From Burkholderiales bacterium (lineage in GTDB: Bacteria; Pseudomonadota; Gammaproteobacteria; Burkholderiales; Burkholderiaceae): 64,000 nucleotides of DNA. The notes below the pieces were generated by a model that saw only the letters and a list, made by a program, of their open reading frames with translations, was not told the DNA's origin and did not search any database. Location: contig JAMFSK010000025.1 of NCBI GenBank assembly GCA_026225235.1, forward strand, positions 1 to 64,000. Direction: 5' to 3'. Positions 36,590 through 46,222 of the stretch are shown in pieces. The translations under genes were made by a program, and so were the position numbers. Position 1 is the stretch's first letter. Each line of letters starts with the position of its first letter.

Positions 36590-38005
36590 TTAATCGACCA
36601 TCCAGGTATCTTTGGTCCCGCCGCCCTGCGAGGAATTCACCACCAGTGACCCTTCTTGCAACGCCACACGCGTCAGACCGCCGGCCGCCATCGTCACCGT
36701 CTTGCCCGAGAGCACGAACGGGCGCAAGTCGATGTGGCGCGGCGCGATGCCCGCTTCCACGAAGGTCGGACAGGCAGACAGCGCCAGCGTCGGTTGTGCG
36801 ATGTAGCCCGCGGGGCGTGCCAGCAGCCGCTGCCGGAACGCCTCGATCTCGGCCTTGGTCGAGGCCGGGCCGACCAGCATCCCGTAGCCGCCGGCGCCAT
36901 GGACTTCCTTGACCACCAGGTCGGGCAGATGATCGAGCACGTAGGCCAGATCGTCGCGCTTGCGGCACTGATAGGTCGGCACGTTGTTGAGGATCGGCTT
37001 CTCGCCGAGATAGAACTCGATCATGTCGGGCACGTACGGATAGATCGACTTGTCGTCGGCTACCCCCGTCCCCACCGCGTTGGCCAGTGCAACGCGACCC
37101 GCGCGATAGACCGATAACAACCCCGGTATGCCGAGCGCCGAGTCGCCGCGGAATGCGAGCGGATCGAGAAAATCGTCGTCGAGGCGCCGGTAGATCACAT
37201 CGACCCGCTTCGGCCCCTGCGTGGTCCGCATGAACACCGCATTGTCGTCGACAAAGAGATCCTTGCCTTCAACGAGTTCCACGCCCATCTGCTGGGCCAG
37301 GAAGGTATGTTCGAAGTAAGCAGAGTTGTACATGCCCGGCGTGAGCACGACCACGGTCGGGTCGTCGACGCCCGAGGGCGAGACCGAGCGCAGCGTGTCG
37401 AGCAGCAAGTCCGGGTAGTGGGCGACCGGCGCGATCTTGTTCTGCACGAACAGATCGGGAAAGAGCCGCATCATCATCTTGCGGTTCTCGAGCATGTACG
37501 AGACACCCGAGGGCACCCGCAGGTTGTCCTCGAGCACGTAGAACTCGCCATTGTCGCCGGCCCGCACCACATCGACGCCGGCAATGTGCGCATAGATGTT
37601 GAGCGGCACGTCGACGCCCTGCATCTCGGCCCGATACTGTGCGTTCGTATAAACCTGTTCGGCCGGAATCACGTTGGCCCGCACGATGTTGCGGTCGTGA
37701 TAGACGTCGTGGATGAACATGTTGAGCGCCTTGACGCGCTGCCGCAGCCCTTCCTCGAGCACCGTCCACTCATGCCGCGGGATGATCCGCGGAATCAGGT
37801 CGAACGGAATGAGCCGCTCGGTCCCGGAGTCCGCCCCGTAGACGGCGAACGTGATGCCGACCCGGCGGAACACGAGGTCCGCTTCGGCCCGCTTGCGCGC
37901 CATCGTGGCGTCTGACTGACGTCCGAGCCAGTCATTAAAGCGCTGGTAATGCGGCCTGATCAAGCGAGCCGCGTCGTTCTCATGCATTTCGTCGTAGAAC
38001 CGCAT
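36590..38005 (-). CDS. Circularly permuted ATP-grasp ligase (Anbu cluster)
   Basis: 471-residue protein of the circularly permuted ATP-grasp family (DUF404/DUF407 type). 'DLIPRIIPRHEWTVLEEGLRQRV', 'GVDVVRAGDNGEFYVLEDNLRVPSGVSYMLENR' and 'VVKEVHGAGGYGMLVGP' are characteristic, the last being the glycine-rich ATP loop. Predicted to form peptide-like amide bonds, substrate unknown. The ATG at 38005 follows an AAGGG Shine-Dalgarno; the ORF could extend 20 residues further. First gene of the four-gene Anbu cluster. Confidence 0.93.
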   Translation of the reverse strand: MRFYDEMHENDAARLIRPHYQRFNDWLGRQSDATMARKRAEADLVFRRVGITFAVYGADSGTERLIPFDLIPRIIPRHEWTVLEEGLRQRVKALNMFIHDVYHDRNIVRANVIPAEQVYTNAQYRAEMQGVDVPLNIYAHIAGVDVVRAGDNGEFYVLEDNLRVPSGVSYMLENRKMMMRLFPDLFVQNKIAPVAHYPDLLLDTLRSVSPSGVDDPTVVVLTPGMYNSAYFEHTFLAQQMGVELVEGKDLFVDDNAVFMRTTQGPKRVDVIYRRLDDDFLDPLAFRGDSALGIPGLLSVYRAGRVALANAVGTGVADDKSIYPYVPDMIEFYLGEKPILNNVPTYQCRKRDDLAYVLDHLPDLVVKEVHGAGGYGMLVGPASTKAEIEAFRQRLLARPAGYIAQPTLALSACPTFVEAGIAPRHIDLRPFVLSGKTVTMAAGGLTRVALQEGSLVVNSSQGGGTKDTWMVD

Positions 38006-38192
38006 GGATCCCTTCCTGCGCCGTTGCGTACAAGAGAAAAAGCAAACCGCGTGCCAATGGACCAAGCGATGTTTCGGTGCAGCCTATTGTCATGCAACGC
38101 ACCGGAAACGAACAGCCCCTTGCTTATCCAGCACGCGGCGGTGCGCGAAGACTCCTTCAGGTGCGCGAGAGGGCTCGCGCCTTGCTCATGCA

Positions 38193-39248
38193 CTAGAACG
38201 TGTCGAATGCTGCCTGTAACACATCGAACTCCCGCATCCCGGCAGCGAGAGCCAGCATCAGGAGCACGCGCGCCTTGTAAGGCGAGAGTGTCCCGGCGCT
38301 GATAAAACCCAGTCGATCGTCGGCCGCCGAACCGTTGCGCAGGATATGACCCGAGCCCACGCGCGAGGCACGCACCACGATGACGCCTCGCTCGACGGCT
38401 TCTGCGAGCGCGAGTTGCAGATCATGGTGCAGCGAGCCGCTGCCGGTCCCCGCGACGATAATGCCAGCCGCCCCGGCCGCGACGAAGGCATCGACCGGAA
38501 CCCGGGACGCGCCCGCGTAGCTGGTCACGAGGCCGATCATCGGCAAGGGCTCGAGCGCGTCGTGCAGCACCGCGTCTGTCACGGGCGCTGCCGCGCTGCG
38601 AGCGAGGCGGAACGGCGTCGCCACCGTATGGCGGTGCTCGACGCGCCGGCCATATTCAACCCTGCCGTCATGCACCCAGCCGAGCGGCCCTGCCTCCGGC
38701 GAGTCGAACGCATCGATCGAGAACGTGCTGGTCTTGGTGACGTCGCGCGCCGAATGGATCCGGTTGGCGAACGCCACGAGTACGCCCCGCCCGTGCGAGA
38801 CCGGCGCCGCGGCAACGCTCACTGCGTTGAGCAGGTTCATGGGTCCGTCGGCTGACAGCGCGGTCGCCGGGCGCATCGCGGCCGTCAGCACGACCGGTTT
38901 GGCGGACTTCAAAGTCAGATGCAGGAAGTAGGCGGTTTCTTCGAGGGTGTCGGTGCCGTGCGTAATAACCGCCCCGTCGATTTCATCGCTCGCCAGCAGG
39001 CTGTCGAGACGTTTTGAAAGCTGGAGCCAGAGCGCGAGGCTCATATCCTTGCTGTCGATCGAAGCCAGTTGTTCGCCGGCGATGCGGGCAACCGTGCCTA
39101 GGGCGGGCACGGCATCGAGCAATTGCGAGACGGACAAGGCGCCGGCCTGATAGCCGGTCGTCTGCGCGGCAGTCGGGGCCGAGCCGGCGATGGTGCCTCC
39201 CGTGCCGACCACGACCACTCGAGGCAAAGAGGAGGTCTCTGATGTCAT
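38193..39248 (-). CDS. Type I/II asparaginase
   Basis: 351-residue L-asparaginase family enzyme releasing ammonia from asparagine. The first active-site threonine is in 'GTGGTIAGSA' and the second in 'AVITHGTDTLEETAYFL' with the Thr-Asp pair. 'AMRPATALSADGPMNLLNA' is the usual third block. There is no convincing signal peptide, so a cytoplasmic enzyme is likely. The C-terminal 'GSGHILRNG' and 'LSPYKARVLLMLAL' complete the fold. Its neighbours (cysB, ATP-grasp) do not suggest a special role. Confidence 0.93.
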   Translation of the reverse strand: MTSETSSLPRVVVVGTGGTIAGSAPTAAQTTGYQAGALSVSQLLDAVPALGTVARIAGEQLASIDSKDMSLALWLQLSKRLDSLLASDEIDGAVITHGTDTLEETAYFLHLTLKSAKPVVLTAAMRPATALSADGPMNLLNAVSVAAAPVSHGRGVLVAFANRIHSARDVTKTSTFSIDAFDSPEAGPLGWVHDGRVEYGRRVEHRHTVATPFRLARSAAAPVTDAVLHDALEPLPMIGLVTSYAGASRVPVDAFVAAGAAGIIVAGTGSGSLHHDLQLALAEAVERGVIVVRASRVGSGHILRNGSAADDRLGFISAGTLSPYKARVLLMLALAAGMREFDVLQAAFDTF

Positions 39249-39309
39249 GCGGCGATTGTAGCGAACCTTTTGGGGTTCTTCGCCGCAAATCCGCCGCGTG
39301 CAGGCGAAC

Positions 39310-40236
39310 TTACGCGGTCTGACGAAGCAGCGCCGAGATATCCGCTTCCTTGAGCTGGGGGGCGAACATTTCGATCAGCTTGTAGGCATAGGCACGCAGA
39401 AAGGCACCTTTGCGCAGGCCGACGCGCGTCGTGTTGGCCTCGAACATCTCACCGGTATCGATGCGCACGAGCTCGGTATCTTTCTTTTCGTCGACGGCCA
39501 TCGCTGCGACGATCCCGATCCCCATGCCGATCTCGACATAGGTCTTGATCACGTCGGCATCGATCGCCGTCAGCACGACGTCCGGCACCAGACCGGCCGC
39601 GGCGAACGCGGCATCGATGTGCGAACGGCCCGTAAAGTCCTGGTCATAGGTGATGATCGGGAACTCGGCGAGATGCTCGATCGTCAGTGTCCCGACCGAC
39701 GCGAGCTTGTGCCCCTTCGGGACCACGACCTCATGGCGCCACGAGTAGCACGGGAAGGTCACGATATCCGGATAACGGTCGAGCGCCTCGGTCGAAATGC
39801 CGATATCGGCTTCGCCGTCGATGATCATCTGGGCGATCTGCTGCGGATTGCCCTGGCGCAGAGCCAGGTGCACCTTGGGAAACACCGACTTGAACTGCTG
39901 GATGACCTTGGGCAGCGCATAACGCGCCTGCGTATGGGTCGTGGCAACGACCAGGTGCCCGGCATCGTGTTCGGAAAACTGGCGCGCGACACGGCGCAGG
40001 TTCTCGGCATCGAGAAGCATCCGCTCGATGGTCTGATGCACGGCCTTGCCTGGCTCGGTGAGGCCGGTCAGCCGCTTGCCGCGGCGCACGAAAATATCGA
40101 CGCCAAGTTCGTCTTCGAGATCCTTGATCTGCTTCGACACGCCCGACTGCGACGTGTAAAGCACATTGGCGACCTCGGTCAGATTCATATTCTGGCGTAC
40201 CGCCTCTCGGACGAAACGCAATTGCTGGAAGTTCAC
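39310..40236 (-). CDS. cysB: LysR-type regulator CysB
   Basis: 308-residue LysR-family activator of sulfur assimilation. The winged-helix DNA-binding start 'MNFQQLRFVREAVRQNMNLTEVANVLYTSQSGVSKQIKDLE' is the CysB/Cbl type. The effector domain has 'VATTHTQARYALP' and 'GEADIGISTEAL', which hold the sulfate or O-acetylserine site in characterised members. It lies 54 bases after cysA, downstream of the sulfate transporter it likely controls. Cbl, a CysB paralogue, cannot be fully excluded. Confidence 0.94.
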   Translation of the reverse strand: MNFQQLRFVREAVRQNMNLTEVANVLYTSQSGVSKQIKDLEDELGVDIFVRRGKRLTGLTEPGKAVHQTIERMLLDAENLRRVARQFSEHDAGHLVVATTHTQARYALPKVIQQFKSVFPKVHLALRQGNPQQIAQMIIDGEADIGISTEALDRYPDIVTFPCYSWRHEVVVPKGHKLASVGTLTIEHLAEFPIITYDQDFTGRSHIDAAFAAAGLVPDVVLTAIDADVIKTYVEIGMGIGIVAAMAVDEKKDTELVRIDTGEMFEANTTRVGLRKGAFLRAYAYKLIEMFAPQLKEADISALLRQTA

Positions 40237-40290
40237 GTGGACCTCGTCTCTATTTTTTTGTACGACTGCGCCAGACCCTGTGCGCTCAGT

Positions 40291-41367
40291 TCACCGGCGC
40301 GCCGATGCGGGAAACACGCGCAACTCACGCGGTACGGCGGTGACGCCGTCGCCGACGCTGAGCTTGAGGCCACGCCAGGTTTCGCGATCGAGTTCAGCTT
40401 CGAGCACGCCGCCCGTCGGCACCTTCAATTCGACCCGAACCTGGCCGCCTAGCGGGACGATGCGCTGAACGTCGACCACGATGCCGTCGGCATGCGTCGA
40501 CTCGGCCTCCACACGCGGGAACAGCAGCAAGTCGTGGGGGCGGACGTAGGCATAGGCCGGCCCCTCGAACGGAGCCTTCGCGGTGATCGGGCGATGCGCG
40601 CCGTCGACCAGAAAGCCGTTCGTATCGATGCGTCCCTTCAGCTGGTTGGCCGCGCCGAGGAATTCATAGACGAAAGGCGTTTGCGGGTGGTCATAGACAT
40701 CCTGCGGGCTACCGACCTGCTCCACTGCGCCTCGATTGAGTACGACGATACGGTCGGCCACTTCGAGCGCTTCTTCCTGATCGTGTGTGACGAACAGTGT
40801 CGAGATATGAAGTTCGTCGTGGAGCCGACGCAGCCAGCTGCGCAGTTCCTTGCGGACTTTCGCATCGAGCGCGCCGAACGGTTCGTCGAGCAGCAGCACC
40901 TTCGGTTCAACCGCAAGTGCACGCGCCAGGGCAATGCGCTGGCGCTGACCGCCCGAGAGTTCCGACGGATACCGGTCCGACAGCCAGTCGAGCTGAACCA
41001 ACTCCAGCAACTCATGCACCTTGCTGCGAATCGTCGCTTCGGTGGGTCGCTCGCTACGCGGCTTGACGCGCAAGCCGAACGCTACGTTTTCGAACACCGT
41101 CATATGACGGAACAAGGCGTAGTGCTGGAACACAAACCCGACCTGCCGCTCGCGTGCTCCGACATCGACCACGTCGCTTCCATGCAGCACCACTTGCCCG
41201 CGGTCGGCATATTCGAGCCCGGCGATTACGCGCAACAAGGTGGTCTTGCCACAGCCCGACGGACCGAGCAAGGCAACGAGTTCCCCCGAGGGGAAATCGA
41301 GCGAGACATCGTCGAGCGCGACGAAGTCACCGAACTGCTTGTGGAGATTGCGAACCTTGATACTCAT
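40291..41367 (-). CDS. cysA: Sulfate/thiosulfate ABC transporter ATP-binding subunit CysA
   Basis: 358-residue ATPase. Walker A '[12 protein letters not shown]', signature '[15 protein letters not shown]' and Walker B '[12 protein letters not shown]' are intact. A C-terminal TOBE-like regulatory domain (about 240-358) is present. The ATG overlaps the cysW stop (ATGA). Energises sulfate import with CysT, CysW and Sbp. Confidence 0.97.
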   Translation of the reverse strand: MSIKVRNLHKQFGDFVALDDVSLDFPSGELVALLGPSGCGKTTLLRVIAGLEYADRGQVVLHGSDVVDVGARERQVGFVFQHYALFRHMTVFENVAFGLRVKPRSERPTEATIRSKVHELLELVQLDWLSDRYPSELSGGQRQRIALARALAVEPKVLLLDEPFGALDAKVRKELRSWLRRLHDELHISTLFVTHDQEEALEVADRIVVLNRGAVEQVGSPQDVYDHPQTPFVYEFLGAANQLKGRIDTNGFLVDGAHRPITAKAPFEGPAYAYVRPHDLLLFPRVEAESTHADGIVVDVQRIVPLGGQVRVELKVPTGGVLEAELDRETWRGLKLSVGDGVTAVPRELRVFPASARR

Positions 41368-42329
41368 AGTGACTCCGATACCGCTGTTGTGCTGCTCTCA
41401 CGCACGTCTTCACCGGGCCCCCGCACCTGCTGGGCGATCTTGCGCTCGGCCATCAACTTGAGGCCCAGCGTGACGAGCGCCAGCAGAGCGAGTAGTGAGG
41501 CCACCGCGAACGCCGCCGCAAAGTTGTATTCGTTGTAGAGAATTTCGACATGGAGGGGCATCGTATTGGTCGAGCCGCGGATATGACCCGAGACCACCGA
41601 TACCGCACCGAACTCGCCCATCGCGCGCGCATTGCAGAGGATCACCCCATACAGCAGGCCCCATTTGACATTGGGCAGCGTGACACGGCGGAAGATCTGC
41701 CAGCCCGAGGCGCCGAGCACGCGCGCGGCCTCTTCTTCGTCGGTGCCCTGCGCTTGCATCAGCGGGATCAGCTCGCGCGCGACAAACGGGAAAGTCACGA
41801 AGATCGTCGCGAGCACGATGCCGGGCACCGCGAAGATGATCTGGACGTTGTGGTCTTCCAGCCAGGGGCCAAGCCAGCCCTGCGCACCGAACATCAGCAC
41901 ATAGACCAGGCCGGCGATCACGGGCGAGACCGAGAATGGCAGATCGATCAAGGTGGTCAGAAAACTCTTGCCACGAAACTCGAATTTGGCGATGGCCCAC
42001 GAAGCCGCAAGGCCGAACACCACGTTCAGCGGCACGGCGATCGCGGCCGTCAGCAGCGTGAGTTTGATCGCCGACCAGGCATCCGGATCGGCAAGCGCGG
42101 CCAGGTAGTATTCGATGCCCTTCGAAAAGGCCTGGACGAAGACGGAGACCAGCGGGACGACGAGAAAGCAGGCGAGAAACAACAAGGCGATCGTGATCAA
42201 CGTGACGCGGACCCACGCCCGTTCAGTCGTCGGCCGCAACCGTTCTGCGCGCGCACGGACTTCGGCGATTTCGGCCGCGCGTTGTTCATTCACGCGCTTC
42301 TTTTCCTGGGTGGCGAAATCCGCGCTCAT
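41364..42329 (-). CDS. cysW: Sulfate ABC transporter permease CysW
   Basis: 321-residue inner-membrane permease. Six hydrophobic helices and the cytoplasmic EAA loop '[23 protein letters not shown]' are visible. '[34 protein letters not shown]' is characteristic of CysW. The ATG at 42329 overlaps the cysT stop (ATGA), so the longer ORF start at 42395 is not used. An about 35-residue charged N-terminus precedes helix 1. Confidence 0.96.
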   Translation of the reverse strand: MSADFATQEKKRVNEQRAAEIAEVRARAERLRPTTERAWVRVTLITIALLFLACFLVVPLVSVFVQAFSKGIEYYLAALADPDAWSAIKLTLLTAAIAVPLNVVFGLAASWAIAKFEFRGKSFLTTLIDLPFSVSPVIAGLVYVLMFGAQGWLGPWLEDHNVQIIFAVPGIVLATIFVTFPFVARELIPLMQAQGTDEEEAARVLGASGWQIFRRVTLPNVKWGLLYGVILCNARAMGEFGAVSVVSGHIRGSTNTMPLHVEILYNEYNFAAAFAVASLLALLALVTLGLKLMAERKIAQQVRGPGEDVRESSTTAVSESL

Positions 42330-43201
42330 GCTTGCAGGGCCTCGATCGGGCGGCGTGACCCTGCTGCTTTGCTCACGCGATGCTGAAGCCACCATTGCAG
42401 CGTGTTGATCGCGAGCAGCAGGAAGAATGAGACGAGCAGCATCACCACGGCCAATGCCGTCGCCCCTGCATAGTCGTATTGTTCGAGTTTGGTAATGATC
42501 AGCAGCGACGTGATTTCCGATTTCATCGGCACATTGCCCGCGATGAAAATGACCGAGCCGTATTCACCCAGCGCACGCGCGAAGGCAAGCGCGAAACCCG
42601 TCAGCAGCGCGGGGGTTAGTGCCGGCAGGACCACGCGCCGGAATGTTTGCCAGCGCGTTGCGCCAAGGCATGCGGCCGCCTCTTCCTGTTCGCGCTCGAA
42701 ATCTTCGAGGATCGGTTGCACGGTCCGCACGACGAACGGCAGGCCGATAAAGGTCAAGGCAATCAACACCCCGACCCGCGTGAACGCGATCTTGATGCCG
42801 AACGGCACGAACAGCTGACCGATCCAGCCATTCTGCGCATAGACCGCCGCGAGCGCGATGCCGGCTACCGCAGTCGGCAGCGCGAACGGCAAATCGACGA
42901 TCGCATCGACCACGCGCTTGAACGGAAACTCATAGCGCACCAGCACCCATGCGACCAGGAAGCCGAACACCGCATTGACCAACGCGGCGCCAAGCGCCGC
43001 GCCGAACGTCAACTTGTACGAGGCGATGACCCGCGGCGACCATACCGCGCTGAGAAACGCATGCCATTCGAGCGTGGCCGCCTTCGCAAACAGCGCGACC
43101 AGCGGGATCAGCACGACCAGGCTCAGATAGGCAATCGTGATCCCAAGGGTGAGCCCGAAGCCGGGAAGCGCGCTGGGTTTGCGGAACGTCAAGCTCGCCA
43201 T
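42326..43201 (-). CDS. cysT: Sulfate ABC transporter permease CysT
   Basis: 291-residue permease with six helices. '[24 protein letters not shown]' is the typical start and '[31 protein letters not shown]' the EAA loop that docks on CysA. '[26 protein letters not shown]' marks CysT (CysU). It follows sbp by nine bases and forms the channel with CysW. Confidence 0.96.
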   Translation of the reverse strand: MASLTFRKPSALPGFGLTLGITIAYLSLVVLIPLVALFAKAATLEWHAFLSAVWSPRVIASYKLTFGAALGAALVNAVFGFLVAWVLVRYEFPFKRVVDAIVDLPFALPTAVAGIALAAVYAQNGWIGQLFVPFGIKIAFTRVGVLIALTFIGLPFVVRTVQPILEDFEREQEEAAACLGATRWQTFRRVVLPALTPALLTGFALAFARALGEYGSVIFIAGNVPMKSEITSLLIITKLEQYDYAGATALAVVMLLVSFFLLLAINTLQWWLQHRVSKAAGSRRPIEALQA

Positions 43202-43210
43202 GAAATCGCC

Positions 43211-44317
43211 CTACTTCGTCTGATAGATCGAATCGAACACACCGCCATCGGCAAAGTGCGTCTTCTGCGCATTGGCCCAGCCGCCGAAGGTGTCATCGAT
43301 GGTGTAAAGCTTGAGCTTCGGAAACTGCTTCGTGAGCTCGGCCGGCACCTTGTCTGAACGCGGGCGATAGAAATTGCGCGCCGCGATGGCCTGGCCCTCA
43401 TCGCTATAAAGATACTGGAGGTAGGCTTCTGCCACCTTGCGTGTGCCGTGCCGGTCGACCACCTTGTCGACCACCGCGACCGGGGGTTCCGCGAGGATGC
43501 TCACAGACGGCACCACGATCTCGAACTTGTCCGGGCCAAATTCCTTGAGCGACAGGAAGGCCTCGTTTTCCCAGGCGATCAGCACATCGCCGATATCGCG
43601 CTGAACAAAACTCGTTGTCGCGCCGCGCGCGCCCGAATCGAGCACGCCTGCATTCTTATAGAGGGCCCCGACGAATTGCTTGGCCGTATCGGCATTGCCG
43701 CCCGGCTGATGAAGCGCATATGCCCAGGCCGCCAGGTAGTTCCAACGCGCCCCGCCCGAGGTCTTCGGGTTCGGCGTGACAATCGACACGCCCGGCTTCA
43801 CGAGGTCGTTCCAATCCTTGATGTGCTTGGGGTTGCCCTTGCGGACCAGGAACACGATCGTCGACGTATAGGGCGACGCGTTATCCGGCAGCTTCTTTTG
43901 CCAGCCCGGGTCAATCGAGCCCTTCGACGCGATCGCGTCGATGTCGTAGGCCAGCGCGAGCGTCACAACGTCGGCCTGCAGGCCGTCGATCACCGAACGC
44001 GCCTGCGCACCCGAGCCGCCATGCGACTGTTTAAAGGTGACGGTCTCGCCAGTGGTCTGCTTCCAGTGTTTCGCGAAGGCCTGGTCGAACTCCTGGTAGA
44101 GCTCGCGGGTCGGGTCGTAGGAGACGTTGAGCAAGGTCGTGTCTGCATGTGCTGCGACGGCGCCGAACATCCCGGCCGAGGCAAGCAACAGCGCCGCCAC
44201 CGATTTCGGCGCTGACTGCGAGAACCATGTCTTCGTGTTCGTCCAGGTTGTCCTGCCACGTTCTATGACCGTGACGGCCCGGTTGACCCTGCCTGCGTGC
44301 GTCGTTTGAAGCGCCAT
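43211..44317 (-). CDS. sbp: Periplasmic sulfate-binding protein
   Basis: 368-residue substrate-binding protein. A signal peptide ends near '[21 protein letters not shown]', preceded by an about 30-residue N-terminal stretch longer than usual. The ligand loop '[28 protein letters not shown]', '[21 protein letters not shown]' and '[29 protein letters not shown]' match Sbp. The start is supported by a GAGG Shine-Dalgarno seven bases upstream. First gene of the sulfate operon. The AT-rich region upstream (44390-44450) is where CysB would bind by analogy. Confidence 0.96.
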   Translation of the reverse strand: MALQTTHAGRVNRAVTVIERGRTTWTNTKTWFSQSAPKSVAALLLASAGMFGAVAAHADTTLLNVSYDPTRELYQEFDQAFAKHWKQTTGETVTFKQSHGGSGAQARSVIDGLQADVVTLALAYDIDAIASKGSIDPGWQKKLPDNASPYTSTIVFLVRKGNPKHIKDWNDLVKPGVSIVTPNPKTSGGARWNYLAAWAYALHQPGGNADTAKQFVGALYKNAGVLDSGARGATTSFVQRDIGDVLIAWENEAFLSLKEFGPDKFEIVVPSVSILAEPPVAVVDKVVDRHGTRKVAEAYLQYLYSDEGQAIAARNFYRPRSDKVPAELTKQFPKLKLYTIDDTFGGWANAQKTHFADGGVFDSIYQTK

Positions 44318-44389
44318 CTACTGCCTCTTTTTGTTTGATGATCTGCCGATGAGATCGAGGGCCGAGTGTAGCGATTTGGCTTCAGACAC

Positions 44390-44450
44390 AAAACGACTCG
44401 TTACTTATTCTTTTATATCGTTTCCTGTCTAAAAGAAAAAGATCGAGCTT
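44390..44450 (-). promoter_or_regulatory. AT-rich upstream region of sbp, candidate CysB site
   Basis: Low-GC stretch (TTACTTATTCTTTTATATC) between divergent sbp and lexA. CysB sites are AT-rich and degenerate, so this is only a candidate. Confidence 0.35.
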
Positions 44451-44482
44451 TTTTGCAGAGAGTGCTTGAAAGATTCCCAGTA

Positions 44483-44498
44483 CTGTATAAAACTACAG
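44483..44498. promoter_or_regulatory. LexA/SOS box 1
   Basis: CTGTATAAAACTACAG, the CTG-N10-CAG SOS palindrome, 48 bases before the lexA ATG. It overlaps a TATAAA that could be the -10 element. Confidence 0.92.
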
Positions 44499-44502
44499 CA
44501 AG

Positions 44503-44518
44503 CTGTTCATCCATACAG
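44503..44518. promoter_or_regulatory. LexA/SOS box 2
   Basis: CTGTTCATCCATACAG, a second CTG-N10-CAG, four bases after the first. Two tandem boxes at lexA imply tight autoregulation. Confidence 0.88.
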
Positions 44519-44545
44519 TGCTAAGAGAGTGCTTTCATTGACACC

Positions 44546-45205
44546 ATGGTCAAACTAACCGCACGGCAGCAGCAGGTATTCGATCTGATCCGGCGCGCGA
44601 TCGAGCGCTCGGGCTTTCCCCCGACGCGCGCGGAGATCGCCGCCGAGTTGGGATTCAGCTCGGCGAACTCGGCCGAGGAGCATTTGCGGGCACTTGCACG
44701 CAAGGGTGTGCTCGAGCTTGCTGCGGGGGCGTCGCGCGGGATCCGGCTCAAACCGGAAGCGCTTGAGGAGTTCGACAGCTCCCACCAGTTCACGCTTCCG
44801 CATCCGGCCTTGCAGCAGTTGTCGCTGCCGCTGATTGGGCGAGTCGCGGCAGGTAGCCCGATCCTCGCGCAGGAGCATGTTCAACAGCATTACACCGTCG
44901 ACCCCGCCTTGTTCACGACAACCCCCGACTACCTACTGAAGGTCCGTGGGATGTCGATGCGTGATGCCGGGATTCTCGATGGCGACTTGCTTGCCGTGCA
45001 GCGGCGTAGCGAGGCACGTGACGGCCAAGTGGTCGTGGCGCGGCTCGGTGACGATGTCACAGTCAAGCGGTTCCGCCGCCATGCGAGCGGCATCGAACTG
45101 ATCGCCGAGAACCCTGAGTTCCCGTCGATCATGGTCGCCGCCGGCCGCGAGGATTTCGAGCTCGAAGGCATCGCGGTCGGGCTGATCCGGTCGGGCGACT
45201 TTTGA
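44546..45205 (+). CDS. lexA: SOS repressor LexA
   Basis: 219-residue repressor of the DNA-damage response. The N-terminal winged helix starts '[20 protein letters not shown]' with recognition helix '[18 protein letters not shown]'. The self-cleavage site is A102-G103 in 'GRVAAGSPI'. The catalytic serine is S137 in '[10 protein letters not shown]' and the lysine K174 in 'VTVKRF'. Cleavage is triggered by RecA on single-stranded DNA. Two SOS boxes upstream indicate autoregulation. Divergent from sbp. Confidence 0.98.
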   Translation: MVKLTARQQQVFDLIRRAIERSGFPPTRAEIAAELGFSSANSAEEHLRALARKGVLELAAGASRGIRLKPEALEEFDSSHQFTLPHPALQQLSLPLIGRVAAGSPILAQEHVQQHYTVDPALFTTTPDYLLKVRGMSMRDAGILDGDLLAVQRRSEARDGQVVVARLGDDVTVKRFRRHASGIELIAENPEFPSIMVAAGREDFELEGIAVGLIRSGDF

Positions 45206-45292
45206 TTTAACGACCTGTGAGGGCATCGGGGTCACTGGCTTAGGCCACGACCCGGGGCCTCGTATTCACTAAAAAACCAGCGAAGGACCGAT

Positions 45293-45853
45293 ATGTTCAA
45301 GATCGCAATGGAAGTCGATGCCGCCCTCAGCGCTGCGTGGCCCGCCTGGCGTATGCCGCGAGGCAATCTCGTTCATTCTCTGGTCCGCTCATTCGTCGGC
45401 ACTTGTATTAGAACGACGGGGCAGTCGCAGCGCGTCGCGGCCGCCCGTGCCGCCGCACGGGCGGTGGCTGCGCGCAGCGCGGTGCAACCGAAGAGTTGTT
45501 CCGCGGCCTCGTCCGTGCCCGTTAAGTCTGCTGCGTCTGTTAAGTCCACCGGACTTATTAGGTCCGCCGGGCTTGATCAGTCCTCTGGGAAGGTCGCAAG
45601 GCCTGTCAAAGCCCCCCGGCCTGTGAATGCCCCCGTGCTCCCCCGCGGTCTGCCGGTTTCCGAACCCGCCTTCGCGCGCGTGTCGTCGCGCCGTGGCGCT
45701 CAACCCGCCACTGCGAATCCCGTTCGCATCTACTCGACGCCTTCGCGGACCGTGATGGTTGGCAACCTCAGCGAAGTCGCCCGGCTGCTCGACAAATCGA
45801 TCGAACGCGAACGTACGCGCTTGACCTCACGCACCGAAGCAGTGATCTGCTGA
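45293..45853 (+). CDS. Hypothetical protein downstream of lexA
   Basis: 186-residue protein of unknown family. It starts at an ATG with an AAGGA Shine-Dalgarno, 87 bases after lexA in the same direction, so it may be read from the SOS promoter. The middle (about 45-140) is low-complexity, rich in Ala, Ser, Pro, Arg and Val. The last about 40 residues ('SRTVMVGNLSEVARLLDKSIERERTRL') look like an amphipathic helical module. No membrane segment. SOS-linked cell-division inhibitors lie beside lexA in some bacteria, but no similarity is visible here. Confidence 0.6.
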   Translation: MFKIAMEVDAALSAAWPAWRMPRGNLVHSLVRSFVGTCIRTTGQSQRVAAARAAARAVAARSAVQPKSCSAASSVPVKSAASVKSTGLIRSAGLDQSSGKVARPVKAPRPVNAPVLPRGLPVSEPAFARVSSRRGAQPATANPVRIYSTPSRTVMVGNLSEVARLLDKSIERERTRLTSRTEAVIC

Positions 45854-46086
45854 CTCGCGGGCGATCCCTATCGGCGTGCGCCCGGCACCAAGCCGGCCGC
45901 GTCCTGGCACCAACATCACACCTTGAAAGGCTGACGCCCCCCGTCTGCCCGCCGCGATTTCCTGGCCGTTCGGTCGAGGATCGGTCTTAGCCGTTCCGAG
46001 CTTCATCGCTGAGCGCCCCGCTGCGCCTGCGTTTACGCCCCCTCCTTTCCTGGCCCGCCCTTTCTGACTTTGCGTCGCCCCGTCCG
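45854..46086 (+). other. Intergenic region upstream of the sigma-54 promoter
   Basis: No gene seen. Two direct GGCACCAA elements (45884-45891 and 45906-45913) are 22 bases apart, two helical turns, about 180-200 bases before the -24 element. This would suit an enhancer-binding activator; GCACCA resembles an NtrC half-site. Weak evidence. Confidence 0.3.
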
Positions 46087-46103
46087 TTGGCACACGCTTT
46101 GCA
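46087..46103 (+). promoter_or_regulatory. Sigma-54 (RpoN) promoter of the ureide/biuret operon
   Basis: TTGGCACACGCTTTGCA matches YTGGCACG-N4-TTGCW at all but one position. GG (46089-46090) and GC (46101-46102) are spaced by exactly ten bases. Predicted start near 46114, about 109 bases before the first gene. Confidence 0.82.
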
Positions 46104-46120
46104 TAAAGATGCGCGCAATC

Positions 46121-46130
46121 TTGTACACAA
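46121..46130. promoter_or_regulatory. Candidate GntR-type operator (TTGTACACAA)
   Basis: Near-palindrome TTGT-AC-ACAA just downstream of the predicted sigma-54 start. FadR-type GntR proteins bind short palindromes like this, and one is encoded at the end of the operon. Confidence 0.45.
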
Positions 46131-46222
46131 CATTCCATCTGGCAGGCGTCCCCGGCTGGCCTATGTTGGCGCGCTAGCCGTACTTATGCGCCCTATCCCC
46201 GCAACGCCCATAGGAGAACCTC

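Noticed and set aside
45872-45892. GTGC-N5-GCAC palindrome as an NtrC site
   Set aside because: The half-sites point the wrong way for the NtrC consensus (GCAC-N7-GTGC) and the spacing is wrong.
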